Below are positions 43,593 through 54,709 of a DNA stretch of 64,000 nt, piece after piece. The notes beneath the pieces are model-generated. The model saw only the letters and a program-made list of their open reading frames with translations. It had not been told where the DNA came from and made no database searches. Within the stretch, counting starts at the first letter, position 1. Every line of letters begins with the position of its first letter. The translations under genes and the position numbers were made by a program. The stretch is from Conchocele bisecta (lineage: Eukaryota; Mollusca; Bivalvia; Lucinida; Thyasiridae): the NCBI GenBank assembly GCA_029237695.1, contig CM055265.1, forward strand, positions 116,038,067 through 116,102,066, read 5' to 3'.

Positions 43593-43682
43593 TCTCTTCT
43601 CTCTCTCCCTCCAAGCCTCCGTATCTCTCTCTCATTCCGGCCTCTGTCTCTGTCTCTCTCTCTCTCTCTTTCTCTCTCTATT
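43457..43682. repeat. (CT)n microsatellite with an (AT)n interruption
   Basis: CTCTCT tracts with a central TATATATATATATATA run at about 43574-43590. The long serine/leucine or arginine/glutamate reading frames here are artefacts. Confidence 0.97.
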
Positions 43683-43942
43683 AACCCATTCCTTTCGGAA
43701 TACACACTTACGGGTATCAAATTGATTAAAAACAATTGTTATTTCTCAATGAAAGTATATGGTGTCTCAACGACACGGTCCAAATGGTGGTCGCGGCATA
43801 TACTTCTGAGCGCATAGAATGAAAATATTTAGGATTTTCCTCAAACATAATGGCATATCCTCAGCATGAATAGGGTTACTACTGTCAGTATGCGGACGCC
43901 CTTGGGGTAAACATTAACTTTACGGGTCGGATCGTTACACAA

Positions 43943-44197
43943 ATGAGACGCGTCATGTGATTTTGTATCTTCGGACATCTGCGTAATTTAATGAAATACG
44001 TTTACAAAATTTACAATATTTTCTGTAAATGGTGTTAAAAGTTGACAAACCTTTGAGAGTACATGCGGAATATAATTTTCAAAATTTTGTCAACTCTTGA
44101 CTTTATTTATGAAAAATATTGTAAATTTATAAACGTATTTAATGAAATAAGCAGATATCCGAAGGTACAAAATCAAATGGCGTGTCTAAAATGACCA
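43943..44197. mobile_element. L-family inverted element
   Basis: GAGACGCGTCATGTGATTTT and AAAATCAAATGGCGTGTCT are the ends. Paired interior blocks include GTTTACAAAATTTACAATAT / ATATTGTAAATTTATAAACG and AAAAGTTGACAAAC / TTTGTCAACTCTTG around a CATGCGGAATATA centre. Confidence 0.78.
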
Positions 44198-44234
44198 TGC
44201 ATTTTGGTAACCACAGACTTATAGTTGTGGGTGT

Positions 44235-44434
44235 GACTGAAGGGAAAGGCGTGTTTCATATGTGGCTATTTTTGCTCCAGATGTGTGGCTGTGACTGGAG
44301 AAATAGGGCTTATATGTTTTGCGATCAGTGTACAGCCAGATACATGGACATGCACGGAATGCAAGCCGTTATCAAGCACCAGGAGCTACACTGGTCACTA
44401 ATCACATAAGCCCTGTTTCTCCAGCCACAGCCAC
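44235..44434. mobile_element. F-family hairpin element, shortened
   Basis: TGTGTGGCTGTGACTGGAGA and its complementary right end TTTCTCCAGCCACAGCCAC are present with GCTTATATGTTTTGCGATCA, but the CCTGTGCATCC hairpin is missing. Confidence 0.7.
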
Positions 44435-44437
44435 GTA

Positions 44438-44649
44438 CAGTCGGACCTCTCTAAACCGGACACAGAGAAAGGTTAACTGTGCTTAATTGTGATATATTGT
44501 GTTGCTATTTACCTTCAATGATAATATATGCTCATAACCGCAAAACAAAAACGCGTGACTTGAAGTGGTCATCCGTCTGTTTTACAGTGGAACCACTATA
44601 AACCGGACACCCTGAGGACCTCACAGGGTGTCCAGTACAGGTTCCACTG
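44438..44649. mobile_element. TA-flanked mariner-like MITE, copy 4
   Basis: CAGTCGGACCTCTCTAAACC at the left and AGGTTCCACTG at the right, TA on both sides (44436-44437, 44650-44651). A second, internal hairpin (CAGTGGAACCACTATAAACC ... CCAGTACAGG) occupies the right third. Confidence 0.72.
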
Positions 44650-44816
44650 TATATATTTTACCATAAAGTAAACTTAAATGGAGAAAGTAGACGAGCAAAA
44701 ACAGTAGGATATGCCAATTGATTAAAACACAAAACATGGCCAAAACGATTTATTTCATATCATTTCTTTTGGTGAAATATATTGCGAGAATTTGGTATGA
44801 CACCAATGCAGGACCA

Positions 44817-45061
44817 GGGGGGCCGTTTCACTAAACTTCGTACGACTAACATGTTCGTAAGTGCAAATTTAGGATCGTCTGGAAATTTCAAGTAATGGAT
44901 TTACATTTATTGAGCATAGGCTGCATATGCAGCCTATGCTCAATAAATGTAAATTCAATAATTTTTTTACAAGAAAACATTGTTAATGTGAAAGTTACAG
45001 ACTATCATAATTTTGCACTAACGAACATTTTAGTCGTACGAAGTTTAGTGAAACGGCCCCC
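44817..45061. mobile_element. A-family MITE copy 9
   Basis: Complete, perfect central palindrome. The right flank (45062-45128) is the inverted counterpart of the left flank of copy 7. Confidence 0.88.
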
Positions 45062-45128
45062 AGGTGTATTATCCGCTGGTACGGACGGGTGCAGAAGAGA
45101 TATTTCCATTAGTTACATACATGCCAAA

Positions 45129-46201
45129 ACTAACAACGCAATTCTGCTGTATGGCAAGTTGCTAGCGCGGAAAATACGCCACTGCGCATGACAAAATCCT
45201 GCCGTCCGCCGCTAATCCACCTTTAGCGATACACGCGACGTCTTTTATGACCAATACCTTCTCCAACTCTATCAATTTATAACATAAGAATTCAACCAAC
45301 TAACATATCTTACAAACGACGCAAGATGACCATCAAATATAGTCCATTTACTGCCATAGGCGTTTGTGATCATTGAAAACGATCCCCGTTTTCTAATGTG
45401 TCGATTCCATCGTATATTGCCAGGCGTTTATCGATTCTAATCGATAAACCACTTTGCAGAGTCTGATTCGTATTAGCACAGAGCGAGATTACATCGACAC
45501 ACGGCGGCGATATTAATAATCATATAAACAAGAAAGCTACGACATTATCTGTACATTTCCAATTGACTTTTCTATTGTTATTCGCAGTTATTGTGTCTCT
45601 GACAGTAACTCGTTGACCTTTGCCGCCAATGCCTTCGCACAAAGCAGCGTAATTACGGCAGCTGGTCGGTACATCGTCACTCAATCAAATCCATATGAGC
45701 TCTGAAAGCATTTTGTTGTCACCAAGTGGATGCAATTTATTTAACATTTGACCGGTGTAAATCCTAGATTGCCATATGCATCTACATATACTATTGACCG
45801 TAAATCGTTATTTTCTTCCAGACGAAGAAGTACAGTGAATATTTGTTGAAGCTTCCCAAACGAACAAATAAAAAACGAATAGAACGAAATTAAAACGATC
45901 GTTTTGTACAGCCCTAGAACGTGTACGTGAAAACGATATTTTCTTTTAAACATCCGGCTTTCAACTATTCAAACGCCTTTCGTTTCTTTCAATACATCGT
46001 TTTGGCATGTTCGTTGTTTTTTAATTAGAAAATGATGTTTCGTGGCCAATGAAAATATCATTTTCTAATTATAAAAACGAAATCGGTGTCAGCACGGTGT
46101 ATAAGCGATAGTCAATCGTTCTTTTGTGGAGCCAGGAACGAATCTGTGTTGTAGGATACTGACCAATATGCATTGAACACGTTTAGCAATAATATAGATA
46201 T
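45129..46201. other. unassigned, with two small hairpins
   Basis: GGCGTTTATCGATT / AATCGATAAACC at 45425-45451 and AATTAGAAAATGATGTTTCG / TATCATTTTCTAATTATAA at about 46022-46074. No coding sequence supported. Confidence 0.45.
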
Positions 46202-46434
46202 GGGTCCCGTTTCACTAAACTTCGTACGACTAAAATGTTCGTAAGTGCAAAATTAAATTGATGGATTTACATTTATTGAGCATAGGAGCACAGGCTGCCT
46301 ATGCAGCCTATGCTTAATCAATGTAAATCCAATAATTGTTCACAAGAAAACAGTGTTACTCTGAAATTTACAGATTATCATATGTTTGCACTTACGAACA
46401 TTTTAGTTGTACGAAGTTTAGTGAAACGGCCCCC
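46202..46434. mobile_element. A-family MITE copy 10
   Basis: Both ends intact; the left interior is shortened (AAATTAAATTGATGG), and the palindrome has an extra GAGCACAGGCTGCC segment. Confidence 0.85.
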
Positions 46435-46503
46435 TGACTCGGTTGCAAGAATGCGCTAGCGCACTATAAGCTGAACCGAGCAGAAAAGCCATAAGCCCTA
46501 TTT

Positions 46504-46932
46504 CAAGGTGTATGATCACGTGGTACTAACAACAACAACAAGTACTGACATTTCCAGAATCAATCTGATTCAAAGTACGTATTCTTTTATAGTGTCCTTA
46601 TTACGTGACGGATTTTGATGAAATATGGCGCATCAAACGCGTCTTCTTAAGCTGCATTTGGTGGTCTCTGTATTTTCGCCCAAACTTCTGTCTTTTTTTC
46701 GAAGAATCAATTTCCGTGTCTCCGACACGGAAATCGATTCTTCGCAAAAACGACATATGTCTGTGCCAAACTCCATGGACCACCAAATGCAGCTCATGAA
46801 GACGCGTTTGCTGCGCCATATGTCATCAAAATCCGTTTCATATTAAGGAAAATATCAAATAATACTTTCAAGATTTCAACACTTTCAGCCACTGTTGTTG
46901 TTGTTGTCATAACCACGTGATCATGCACCTTG
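46504..46932. mobile_element. E-family hairpin element, copy 4 (5-bp TSD TATTT)
   Basis: 429 bp with exact TATTT at 46499-46503 and 46933-46937. One central arm reads CGAAGAATCAATTTCCG, a mismatch to the other arm. Confidence 0.9.
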
Positions 46933-46964
46933 TATTTGTCAAGTCATTATCACATACTAGTAGT

Positions 46965-47240
46965 ACTTGTGGCTGTGGCTGGACAAATGGGGCTGTGGGA
47001 TTTGTGACCAGTGTGACCCCTAATGAAACAGCACACTCCCGTAACCTGTTAGCGATCTATGTTGCTTGTCAGAAGCATGGCGGGTGAAACACCCGCCATG
47101 CTTCTGACAAGCAATATAGATCGCTAATTGATGGAATGGCGAGCAGTGTAAATCCTGATCAGGCTGTGCGGATGCGCAGGCTGATCTATATATACACTGG
47201 TTGTAAAACCCATAAGCCCAATTTATCCAGTCACAGCAAC
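46965..47240. mobile_element. F-family hairpin element
   Basis: GTGGCTGTGGCTGGACAAAT to ATCCAGTCACAGCAAC. It contains an extra perfect palindrome, CTTGTCAGAAGCATGGCGGG followed by its complement (47066-47119), which duplicates the usual TTGCTTGTTAGAAGCATGGCG block in inverted form. Confidence 0.8.
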
Positions 47241-47637
47241 AATTATACTTGTATATCACTGATGGAAAATAAATTATTTAATTTCTGATCAACTAGCAAA
47301 CTCCCCGTGCTAATTATTTCACGAGTAAAACAAATTCCGCACAGCAGCGTTTGGCGAATATAGATGAGGTAAGGAATTGCACTTAACCGCGGTGACCTAC
47401 ATACGTCGGACCGGATAGAGATCACCTACATAAACTGGACGGGGTTGTGTTATTAGACAGATATTGCAAGCACAATGTACAATCATTCCTCAAACCAGGG
47501 TTTGAGCTTCTAACACAATGATGTCAAGAATAACCACCAGTAACGATCACAGTATGTAGTTTCTTTAAACCAGGGTAGGTAATTGTTATAAACAAAATTG
47601 CTACCCCGCTCCATACCTCTCGCGAGGGTAGCAATCA

Positions 47638-47729
47638 TGCAGCATATGCTCAATAAATGTAAATCCATTAATTGAAATCTCCAGACGATCCTAAATTTGC
47701 ACTTACGAACATTTTAGTCGCATTTTACC
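47638..47729. mobile_element. A-family MITE fragment (right half)
   Basis: Starts in the central palindrome (CAGCATATGCTCAATAAATG) and ends at ACATTTTAGTCG, where it joins a fragment of the TA-flanked element. Confidence 0.78.
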
Positions 47730-47855
47730 ATTCCGATACGTAGTTGGATGCTTTGCAATCATGAATATGCATTATCATCTGCGATAAATGACAAAGAAAC
47801 CCATCAAAAATAAGATCACAGACGTTACCTTTCGGTTTAGAGAGGTTCCACTGTT
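47730..47855. mobile_element. TA-flanked mariner-like MITE fragment
   Basis: Matches the interior and right end of copy 2 from CATTTTACCATTCCGATA to GAGAGGTTCCACTG. Its left end is gone at the junction with the A fragment. Confidence 0.75.
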
Positions 47856-48181
47856 TATGTTTTTTCATCGATTAAGCAGACGCTTTATTGTTCACATGAA
47901 CACAAACTTCAAATTAAATTCTCCTGAATCAGGTAAGTATCATATTTTGAGGTATTTGAAGTATCATGTATTGAAGATAGTCGACAAGCGAGCCCATTCA
48001 CTGAGTAATGTAAAACTTCGACTGAAGATAACGTTGTATTTCGCGAGTTTAATTGCCAGCCATTTAATGCCGTGTCAGCGTGTTGGCTTCTGGATGAACC
48101 AGTTTACTTACATATGTATCTCTTTTATCGGCTGCTGACCCTGTGTCCGAATATAAAATATTCACATGGAAGTTACAATGT
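47856..48181. other. no recognisable gene or element
   Basis: An open plus-strand frame of about 116 codons crosses 47788-48138 but begins in a transposon fragment and shows no recognisable domain. Confidence 0.4.
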
Positions 48182-48617
48182 ACGAAGCCCCGCAGGGGAC
48201 GTAGAATTATTTTCTTTTATTAATTCGTTCCCACGAAATAACAATTTGTTCCTTCAATTTAACAATTCGTTCTCACGAATTAACAATTCGTTCTCACGAA
48301 TTAACAATTCGTTCCCACGAATTAACAATTCGTTCCCTCAATTTAACAATTCGTTCCCACGAAATAACAATTCGTTCCCACGGGAACGAATTGTTAATTC
48401 GTGGGAACGAATTATTATATCGTGGGAACGAATTGGTAAATTGAGGGAACGAATTTGTCATTTCGTGGGAAGGAATTGTAATTCTTGGGAACGAATTGTT
48501 ATATCGTGGGAGCGAATTGTTAATTCGAGGGAACAAATTGTTAAATTGAAGGAACGAATTGTTATTTCGTGGGAACGAATTAATAAGAAAAACCCATGTC
48601 CCCTGCGGGGCTCCGTA
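48182..48617. mobile_element. M-family foldback element, copy 4 (most symmetrical)
   Basis: Terminal CGAAGCCCCGCAGGGGAC / GTCCCCTGCGGGGCTCCG. Left and right arrays of eight or more 21-bp units meet at CGTTCCCACGGGAACG. Flanks TACAATGTA and TAATAATGTA are near-identical and could be a decayed 9-bp duplication. Confidence 0.85.
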
Positions 48618-49305
48618 ATAATGTACTACCATTGAGTCTACGGTTTTTATCTCGTAGAGAACTGAGTCTGTACGTGCGTTGAAAGTATGAGCACTCGCTC
48701 ATCTACTGTCTGTTTCACGAAAGCTGCCCACATGTTATGGCTATATAAACCATGCAAAAACAATATTTGTTTCGATAATGTTAAATTTTATACAAATTCA
48801 TTAATGATCCTTCTTTCTGTTTTGTGAAATTTGGTCCAATATTGATTTTATTACGAAAAAGCAATTTCCCCATGTTAAATCCCGATAGACATCTGCGAGT
48901 GAAGATGTCTATGGGGATTTAGCATGGGGAAATTTTTCTAATTTCAAAAATGGTGGACCGATTTCAATATTTAACTTTTGGTTTCTTAGTTAGATCATTT
49001 CTAAGCTATCTAGCCATGTTTAGGAGTACATTTTCAAAATATTTAGTGTTTTGACTCCTCCACAGCTAGAAACGGATTAGTACACGTGGTAACCGTTAAC
49101 AATGTGTTGGTTAAAATTCATTCACAGACCAAATACCATTGATATGATCTAATACGTGCATGTATATGTGGAAGATCTCGATTGTGTAATATCTGTGAGC
49201 CAAGCACTTCGCATACACAACTGCCTATTCACACTAAGCATAGTTTCTCAAGCTATTAGTCATGTAACAGTGATATATATCGTTCCATCTTCTCCTGTCT
49301 GCCGG
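48618..49305. other. unassigned, with one hairpin
   Basis: A hairpin at 48863-48945 pairs AATTTCCCCATGTTAAATCC with GGATTTAGCATGGGGAAATT around AGACATCT(GCGAGTGA)AGATGTCT. No gene is seen. Confidence 0.5.
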
Positions 49306-49560
49306 CATACGTGATTGTGCCTGGGAAAATCGGGCTTATTGAATATATGCCCAGTGTAGCTGCTGATGAAAAACACACTCCTGTAGACTGATAACGATAT
49401 ATATTGCTTGGTATCGTGTCTCTTCGATGGAATGACGAACAGTGCAGATACAGAACAGCCTGTGCGGACGCACAGGCTCATCTGGATCTACACTGGTCGC
49501 AAACCCCATGAGTCCCCATCAGCTCCAGTCACCGCCACATATTTGCATGTGAGACGCATT
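49306..49560. mobile_element. F-family hairpin element
   Basis: Shares GATAACGATATATATTGCTTG, GATGGAATGACGAACAGTGC and the hairpin CAGCCTGTGCGGACGCACAGG. Outer ends are diverged. Confidence 0.72.
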
Positions 49561-49659
49561 ACCGGTCCATCACAACACATCATGTATATATACAAATGCG
49601 GTGAATGTGGATAAAGCTGACTTGACTATCTTTTGCGACCAATGTAGTTACAGATCAGA

Positions 49660-49868
49660 GGGCTGTTTCACTAAACTTCGTACTACTAAAATGTTCGTAA
49701 TTGCAAAATTATGATAGTCTGTAAATTTCATATTAGCAATGTATTCTTGTAAACAATTATTGGATTTACATTTATTGAGCAGAGGCTGCGTTTGCAGCCT
49801 ATGCTCAATAAATGTTAATCCATCAATTGCAAACTCTTAGTCTTGCGAAGTTCAGTGAAACGGTCACC
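49660..49868. mobile_element. A-family MITE copy 11
   Basis: Complete left half. The right half is truncated inside: CCATCAATTGCAAACTCTTAG jumps to the terminal GAAGTTCAGTGAAACGG. Confidence 0.82.
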
Positions 49869-50318
49869 AGGCTTCTGTCGTGCTTCCCGCGGTCTGATCA
49901 GGATGGACATCGTGTCTGTCACCAACGTGTTTTTATGCTACCAGTATACAATCGTAATTGTGCACTAATAACATACTGCCCTATACTGCTAATAGCGAAA
50001 TACTACTTTTCGGTGATCACTCTCAGGTCCGACGTCAGTAGGTCAGTGCGGCGAATATTAATTCCAGATTCCTCTATGTTAGAGTGCAGCTGCGTTAATC
50101 GTGCCATGAGTCGTTGGTTAGGCAAAACATATACTCGATAAATTACCTCGCTTTTTTAACTTCTCTACCAAGCTAGCTGTTTGATATCTACCATTGGAGC
50201 CGTGAATGTACTTGTTTGGAAAGTAAAATGAAATGTTTAAACCACAGCTGGTAAGGTTACCGTTATTCGAAGCTGCCAATGCTCGGTGATAGTAGTAAGG
50301 TATGGACAACTTAACCAG
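49869..50318. other. no recognisable gene or element
   Basis: No repeat family and no credible coding sequence. Confidence 0.4.
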
Positions 50319-50456
50319 GTGCCCGTTTCACTACACTTCGTACGAGTAAAATGTTCGTAAGTGCAAAATTATGATAGTCTGTAAATGTCACATTAACAAT
50401 GTTTTCTTGTAAACAATTATTGGATTTACATTTATTGAGCATCGGCTGCATATGTA
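50319..50456. mobile_element. A-family MITE fragment (left half)
   Basis: Runs from the GTTTCACTACACTTCGTACG end to the centre of the palindrome (GGCTGCATATG) and then joins an F-family remnant (ACAGTCACAGCCAC). Confidence 0.8.
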
Positions 50457-50858
50457 CAGTCACAGCCACAAATGCAGATTCTCAGCAGACTGTGTGGATG
50501 CATAAGCCGATCTGAATCACACTTGTATGGCAGCATAGGCCATAAATCCCATCTCTCCAGTCAAAGTTAGATGCGTATGAGCAATAGCAAGCATGTATGT
50601 ACATACCTGACACTTAGTTTGAAGACGTGCGTTCCCATTCAAATATTTATATATAAGTGCCCGCACTATTACACACAGAGAGAGACCAATATTCCTGTTC
50701 GACTCATTTACTGCATACGTTTGCTTATATGTTGACGGTATTGTACATAGTATTTGTATTTTGAGTATAACAGGACATTCAATTTGCCTTTGTGATCCGG
50801 CATTGTCTGTTTATGTCCATTTTAACAGACACATGTCATTGTATGAAGAAATTACATA
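50457..50858. other. F-family remnant and unassigned DNA
   Basis: The first ~110 bases (GTCACAGCCACAAATGCAG ... CCATCTCTCCAGTCAAAG) are a degraded F element. The rest is unassigned. Confidence 0.45.
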
Positions 50859-51089
50859 GGGGTCGGTTTCACTAAAGTTCGTACGATAAAATGTTCGTAA
50901 GTGCAAATTTAGGATCGTCTGGAAATTTCAATTGATAGATTTACATTAGGCTGCATATGCAGCCTATGCTCAATAAATGTAAATCCAATAAGTGTTTACA
51001 AGAAAACATTGCTAATGTGAAATTTACAGACTATCATAATGTTGCACTTACGAACATTTTAGTCGTACGAAGTTTAGTGAAACAACCCC
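50859..51089. mobile_element. A-family MITE copy 12
   Basis: Complete at both ends; a deletion removes TTATTGAGC from the left palindrome arm (TTTACATTAGGCTGCATATG). Confidence 0.86.
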
Positions 51090-51366
51090 AGGCCACTGAA
51101 TGTTTAACGCGCCCCGAAATATTTCTGCAGCCGGAAAATTCAGTGAACACATCTAGCGGTATGCACACTTCTGGCATCTATGATTGGGTTTGTCAATCAA
51201 GTGCGGGAATATGTTTTCCGTATGGTAATCTACAAACAAGTCTGGGCACACTCGGGAATCATCGGCCAATTCCGTAAATCGAGAATAGTCATCGTAACGA
51301 TGAATCCATTCTTAATTCTGATTCGGTTCTTAACGGGATTCACACTTGGTGCTAAATGATTCGGTG

Positions 51367-51557
51367 TTGTACGACTAAAATGTTCGTAAGTGCAAATTTA
51401 GGATGGTATATAAATGCCAATTGATGGATTTAATGCAACATATGCTCAATAAATGTAAATCCAATAATTGTTTACAAGAAAACAATGTTATTGTGAAATT
51501 TACAGAGTATCATAATTTTGCACTTATGAACATTTTAGTCGTACGAAGTTTAGTGAC
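51367..51557. mobile_element. A-family MITE copy 13, tips missing
   Basis: Starts at GTACGACTAAAATGTTCG without the GTTTCACTAAAC tip and ends GTTTAGTGACTGG. The left palindrome arm is reduced to GGATTTAATGCAACATATGC. Confidence 0.82.
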
Positions 51558-51654
51558 TGGATTATTGCACAGTCTTTTAGTACTGACAGTGACCATGTAC
51601 GTTTAGTGACGTACGTATGGTGCTCCCCTCACCCCATACAGGGATATTCCCGTC

Positions 51655-51900
51655 TGTATATGTCGCAGTGACTGGAGAAATAGGGCTTATGGGATTTGTG
51701 ACCAGTGTAGCTCCTGATCAAATAGCACACTCATGTAGCCTGATAATGATCTGTATTGCTTGTTAGAAGCATGACGAGTGTTTCATTGATGGAATAGCGT
51801 ACATAGCAGATCCTGATCAGACTGTGCGGATGCACAGGCTGATCTGGATCTGCACTGGTCACAAAGCACATAAGCCTCATTTCTCCAGTCACAGTCACAT
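51655..51900. mobile_element. F-family hairpin element (most complete)
   Basis: GTCGCAGTGACTGGAGAAAT to ATTTCTCCAGTCACAGTCAC, with GGGCTTATGGGATTTGTGAC, AGCACACTCATGTAGCCTG, CTTGTTAGAAGCATGACG, GATGGAATAGCG and the hairpin CAGACTGTGCGGATGCACAG. It is the best reference for this family. Confidence 0.82.
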
Positions 51901-51939
51901 GTTACCTTGCTGTCGGACGGACGTACGGTCAAGCATTCA

Positions 51940-52000
51940 TGAATGTAATCAATCAATCAAGCATTCAATCAATCAGCCAATCAATCTGGACCGTGGTCAT
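51940..52000. repeat. (AATC)n-like short repeats
   Basis: GTAATCAATCAATCAAGC and CATTCAATCAATCAGCCAAT. May be a degraded retroposon tail. Confidence 0.6.
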
Positions 52001-52394
52001 ACTGTCAACTTTTACTTTGAATATATACGTCTACTCCTTGCTTTGGTTTGTTCCATGTGAACCTTCGTGCCAATGCCAGTTCGTTCCAGATCAGTTCTGC
52101 ACAAGACGTTTCGTCCCACAGCTCCTATTGTATAACCTATATTACGTGTCCATATGTTCCCACTACACAAGGTGTGTAATAATCCAATAGTCACGATTCC
52201 GCAGGTAGAGCAAGTCTCTGGCACTCATTCTGGAATTCCAGGCTCGTTATATTTTCCCTGTGAGTCGCTGCCACGGAGTACGGATAGTTGGCAAGTCACC
52301 AGAAAATCGGGTTTGTTCGTGCAGTTATAGGTTGTATTATCTTTATGGCTTATGGGAGTGTTCGGTGGTAAAATACAATTAATTATCATATATT

Positions 52395-52502
52395 TGATAC
52401 ATTTTCCAGTTCTGTTTCTGCTTTTACGCGGCACATTGGCAATGTATGGACACGATGATGTGATAACGCAGTTATATCACGTTTGTCCGCGGGTACGATG
52501 GA
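52395..52502. repeat. ~105-bp dispersed repeat, copy 1
   Basis: Contains AATGTATGGACACGATGATG, TGATAACGCAGTTATATCACG and TGTCCGCGGG. It recurs as two copies at about 56985-57082 and 57160-57262. The same-frame conceptual peptide VITQLDHV is shared by all three, but stops and short length argue against a gene. Confidence 0.65.
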
Positions 52503-52598
52503 ATGTGTTTCTCTTTGATATGTTAGCGCTTTGATGAAACTATGAACCGTATATCGGCCAATGAACCACATAAATAAAAGGCGGGTACGAATGTACCT

Positions 52599-52839
52599 GG
52601 GGCCGTTTCACGAAATGTTGTACGACTAAAATATTCGTAATTGCCAAATTAAGAATTCTGTAAATATCACATTAGCAATGTTTTCTTGTAAACAATTATT
52701 GGGTTTACATTTATTGAGCATAGGCTGCATATGCAGCCTATGCTCAATAAATGTAAATTCATCAATTGAAATGTCCAGACGATCCGAAAGTTTCACTTAC
52801 GAACATTTTAGTCGTACGAAGTTAAGAGAAAATGCCACC
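52599..52839. mobile_element. A-family MITE copy 14
   Basis: Complete; the right tip is diverged (GAAGTTAAGAGAAAATGCC). Confidence 0.86.
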
Positions 52840-52880
52840 TGATTATGAGAGCACTTATAACATTCTCGCGCTCTAAATCT

Positions 52881-53123
52881 GGGGGCCGTTTCACTAAACT
52901 CTTTACGACTAAAATGTTCTTAAGTGCAAACCTATGATAGTCTGTAAATTTCACATTAACAATGTTTTCTTGTAAACAATTATTGGATTTACATTTATTG
53001 AGCATAGGCTGCATAAGCAGCCTATGCTCAATAAATGTAAATCCATCAATTGAACTTTCCAGACGATTCCAAATTTGCACTTACGAACATTTTAGTCGTA
53101 CGAAGTTTAGTGAAACGGCCCCC
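52881..53123. mobile_element. A-family MITE copy 15
   Basis: Complete. It lies only ~40 bp from copy 14 in tandem orientation. The palindrome centre reads GGCTGCATAAGCAGCC. Confidence 0.88.
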
Positions 53124-53144
53124 TGGAGTCTGATAGGTCTACAT

Positions 53145-53350
53145 TGTGGGATCACGTGGACTATTGGTGTGGTTCTGCGTAATGGCGGCGCCCATGAGGC
53201 AACTCTTATTTTTCATCAATGAGACTGCGGATTGTTATTTTTAATGATGACTACGTTAACAATATACATGTCCGACATTAACCCATTTAACTGAATTACT
53301 TATGTGCATCATAAATGAATACATTTTATGTAGTTAGTCTGAACATTTTG
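53145..53350. repeat. interspersed repeat also at 13.85 kb
   Basis: GTGGGATCACGTGG, TAATGGCGGCGCCCATGAGG and GACTGCGGATTGTT match 13850-13953; GTAGTTAGTCTGAACATTTT continues the match beyond the foldback insertion there. Confidence 0.6.
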
Positions 53351-53475
53351 TAGCAAATATCCACGGCATGCAAATGGAATTAAGTTTTATTAGCGCAAGT
53401 TAATATGTCTGCATTTTGTCAATCTAGCGATCCCTTCCGTTGTGTTTATTCGGCTCTGTTTTATGCGCCAAGTCT

Positions 53476-53608
53476 GGGGGCCGTTTCACAAAACTTCGTA
53501 CTACTATAATGTTCGTAAGTGCACAATTATAATAGTCTGTAAATTCCACATAAACAATGTCTTCTTGTAAACAATTATTGGATTTACATTTATAGAGCAT
53601 AGGCTATG
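53476..53608. mobile_element. A-family MITE fragment (left half)
   Basis: From GGGGGCCGTTTCACAAAACT to the start of the palindrome (AGAGCATAGGCTATG); the right half is absent. Confidence 0.8.
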
Positions 53609-53818
53609 TAAAGCCATAAATTGATAAATGTTAACATATTGGTGAAAACAACCGGAGATACTAAAACGGAGACAGTTCCAGATGCAGCTGCAAATATTAC
53701 CACTTTTGAAGCGGACAGTAAAAGTCCCTTGGGACTTAGAGCCCTTCTTTCACTGGCCTCTTCATTTTTATTTTAACGGAGATCAGAATGATCAATTAAC
53801 TGTCCATTCCGACAAATT

Positions 53819-54064
53819 GTTGAACGTAGGATGGTCGTGCCTCGTCGAACCAAGTGCGTTAATTGTTGAACGTAAGATGGTCGTGTCTCTCAGAAGCAAG
53901 TGCGTTAATTGTTGAAAGTAAGATGGTCGTGTCTCGCCGAAGCAAGCGCGTTAATTGTTGAACGTAAGATGGTCGTGCCTCTCCGAAGCAAGTGCGTTAA
54001 TAGTTGAACGTAAGATGGTCGTGCCTCGCCGAAGCAAGTGCGTTAATTAATTGTTGAACGTAAG
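53819..54064. repeat. 46-bp tandem repeat, about five units
   Basis: Units GTTGAACGTAAGATGGTCGT followed by GCCTCGCCGAAGCAAGTGCG and TTAATT. Each ends TTAATTGTTGAA, the start of the next. The last unit has a TTAA insertion. Confidence 0.9.
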
Positions 54065-54562
54065 CGGTCAGTAGTCGAACGGATATATGTCCATAAGGGA
54101 CATAGCATTTTCTTCCATTAAACCCTTCATTTTTGAACGAATGTCAGATCTAGAATGATCAATTCCATTCCGACAAATTCTTGAACGGTGTCGAAGCACA
54201 TGCGTTAGTTGCCACGACGTCGGCAACTCGTAGACGCTTTATGATTCTGTGTGATACAGGCGCTCTGTTTATTGTAGTTGCAACATCTGACAGCAATTAC
54301 GGCGGTAGCACGAGCCTGCACGCGTGAATAATTAAAACTCGGTAAACGACGGCGGCATGTAACACTTCTATTCATTATCACTGTGTCTCCAATGACTTAA
54401 CATATTCGTATTGATTTGCTTCTTTCTGTTAGACTGTGTCTGTTGCTGTGTTCTGGACATTGGAACCTCTCTTGACCACAAATGGAAACAGCATAGCAGG
54501 GATGGTGAAATGGGTAAACATATCCTAATTCTAGTAGTGTCCGTTAACATTTTAAGGAAATA
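54065..54562. other. no recognisable gene or element
   Basis: A short stretch near 54538-54560 (GTCCGTTAACATTTTAAGG) resembles the interior of the B element; otherwise unassigned. Confidence 0.4.
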
Positions 54563-54709
54563 GAGGATATTCATATTTTTGCAACAAATATGACATATAT
54601 GTTCATCTCGTGGTGTGGAATGTCCATATTTCACTCGTGATATATGGACATTTCACACCACGAGATGAACATATATGTCATATTCGTTGCAAAAATATGA
54701 ATATTCTAT
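54563..54709. repeat. 147-bp near-perfect hairpin
   Basis: Arms of about 68 nt: GATATTCATATTTTTGCAAC ... GAATGTCCATAT and the complement, around TTCACTCGTGAT. Only a few mismatches, so the structure is young or maintained. Confidence 0.88.

Noticed and set aside
43328..43735. Serine/leucine- and arginine/glutamate-rich open frames
   Set aside because: Pure CT microsatellite translation.
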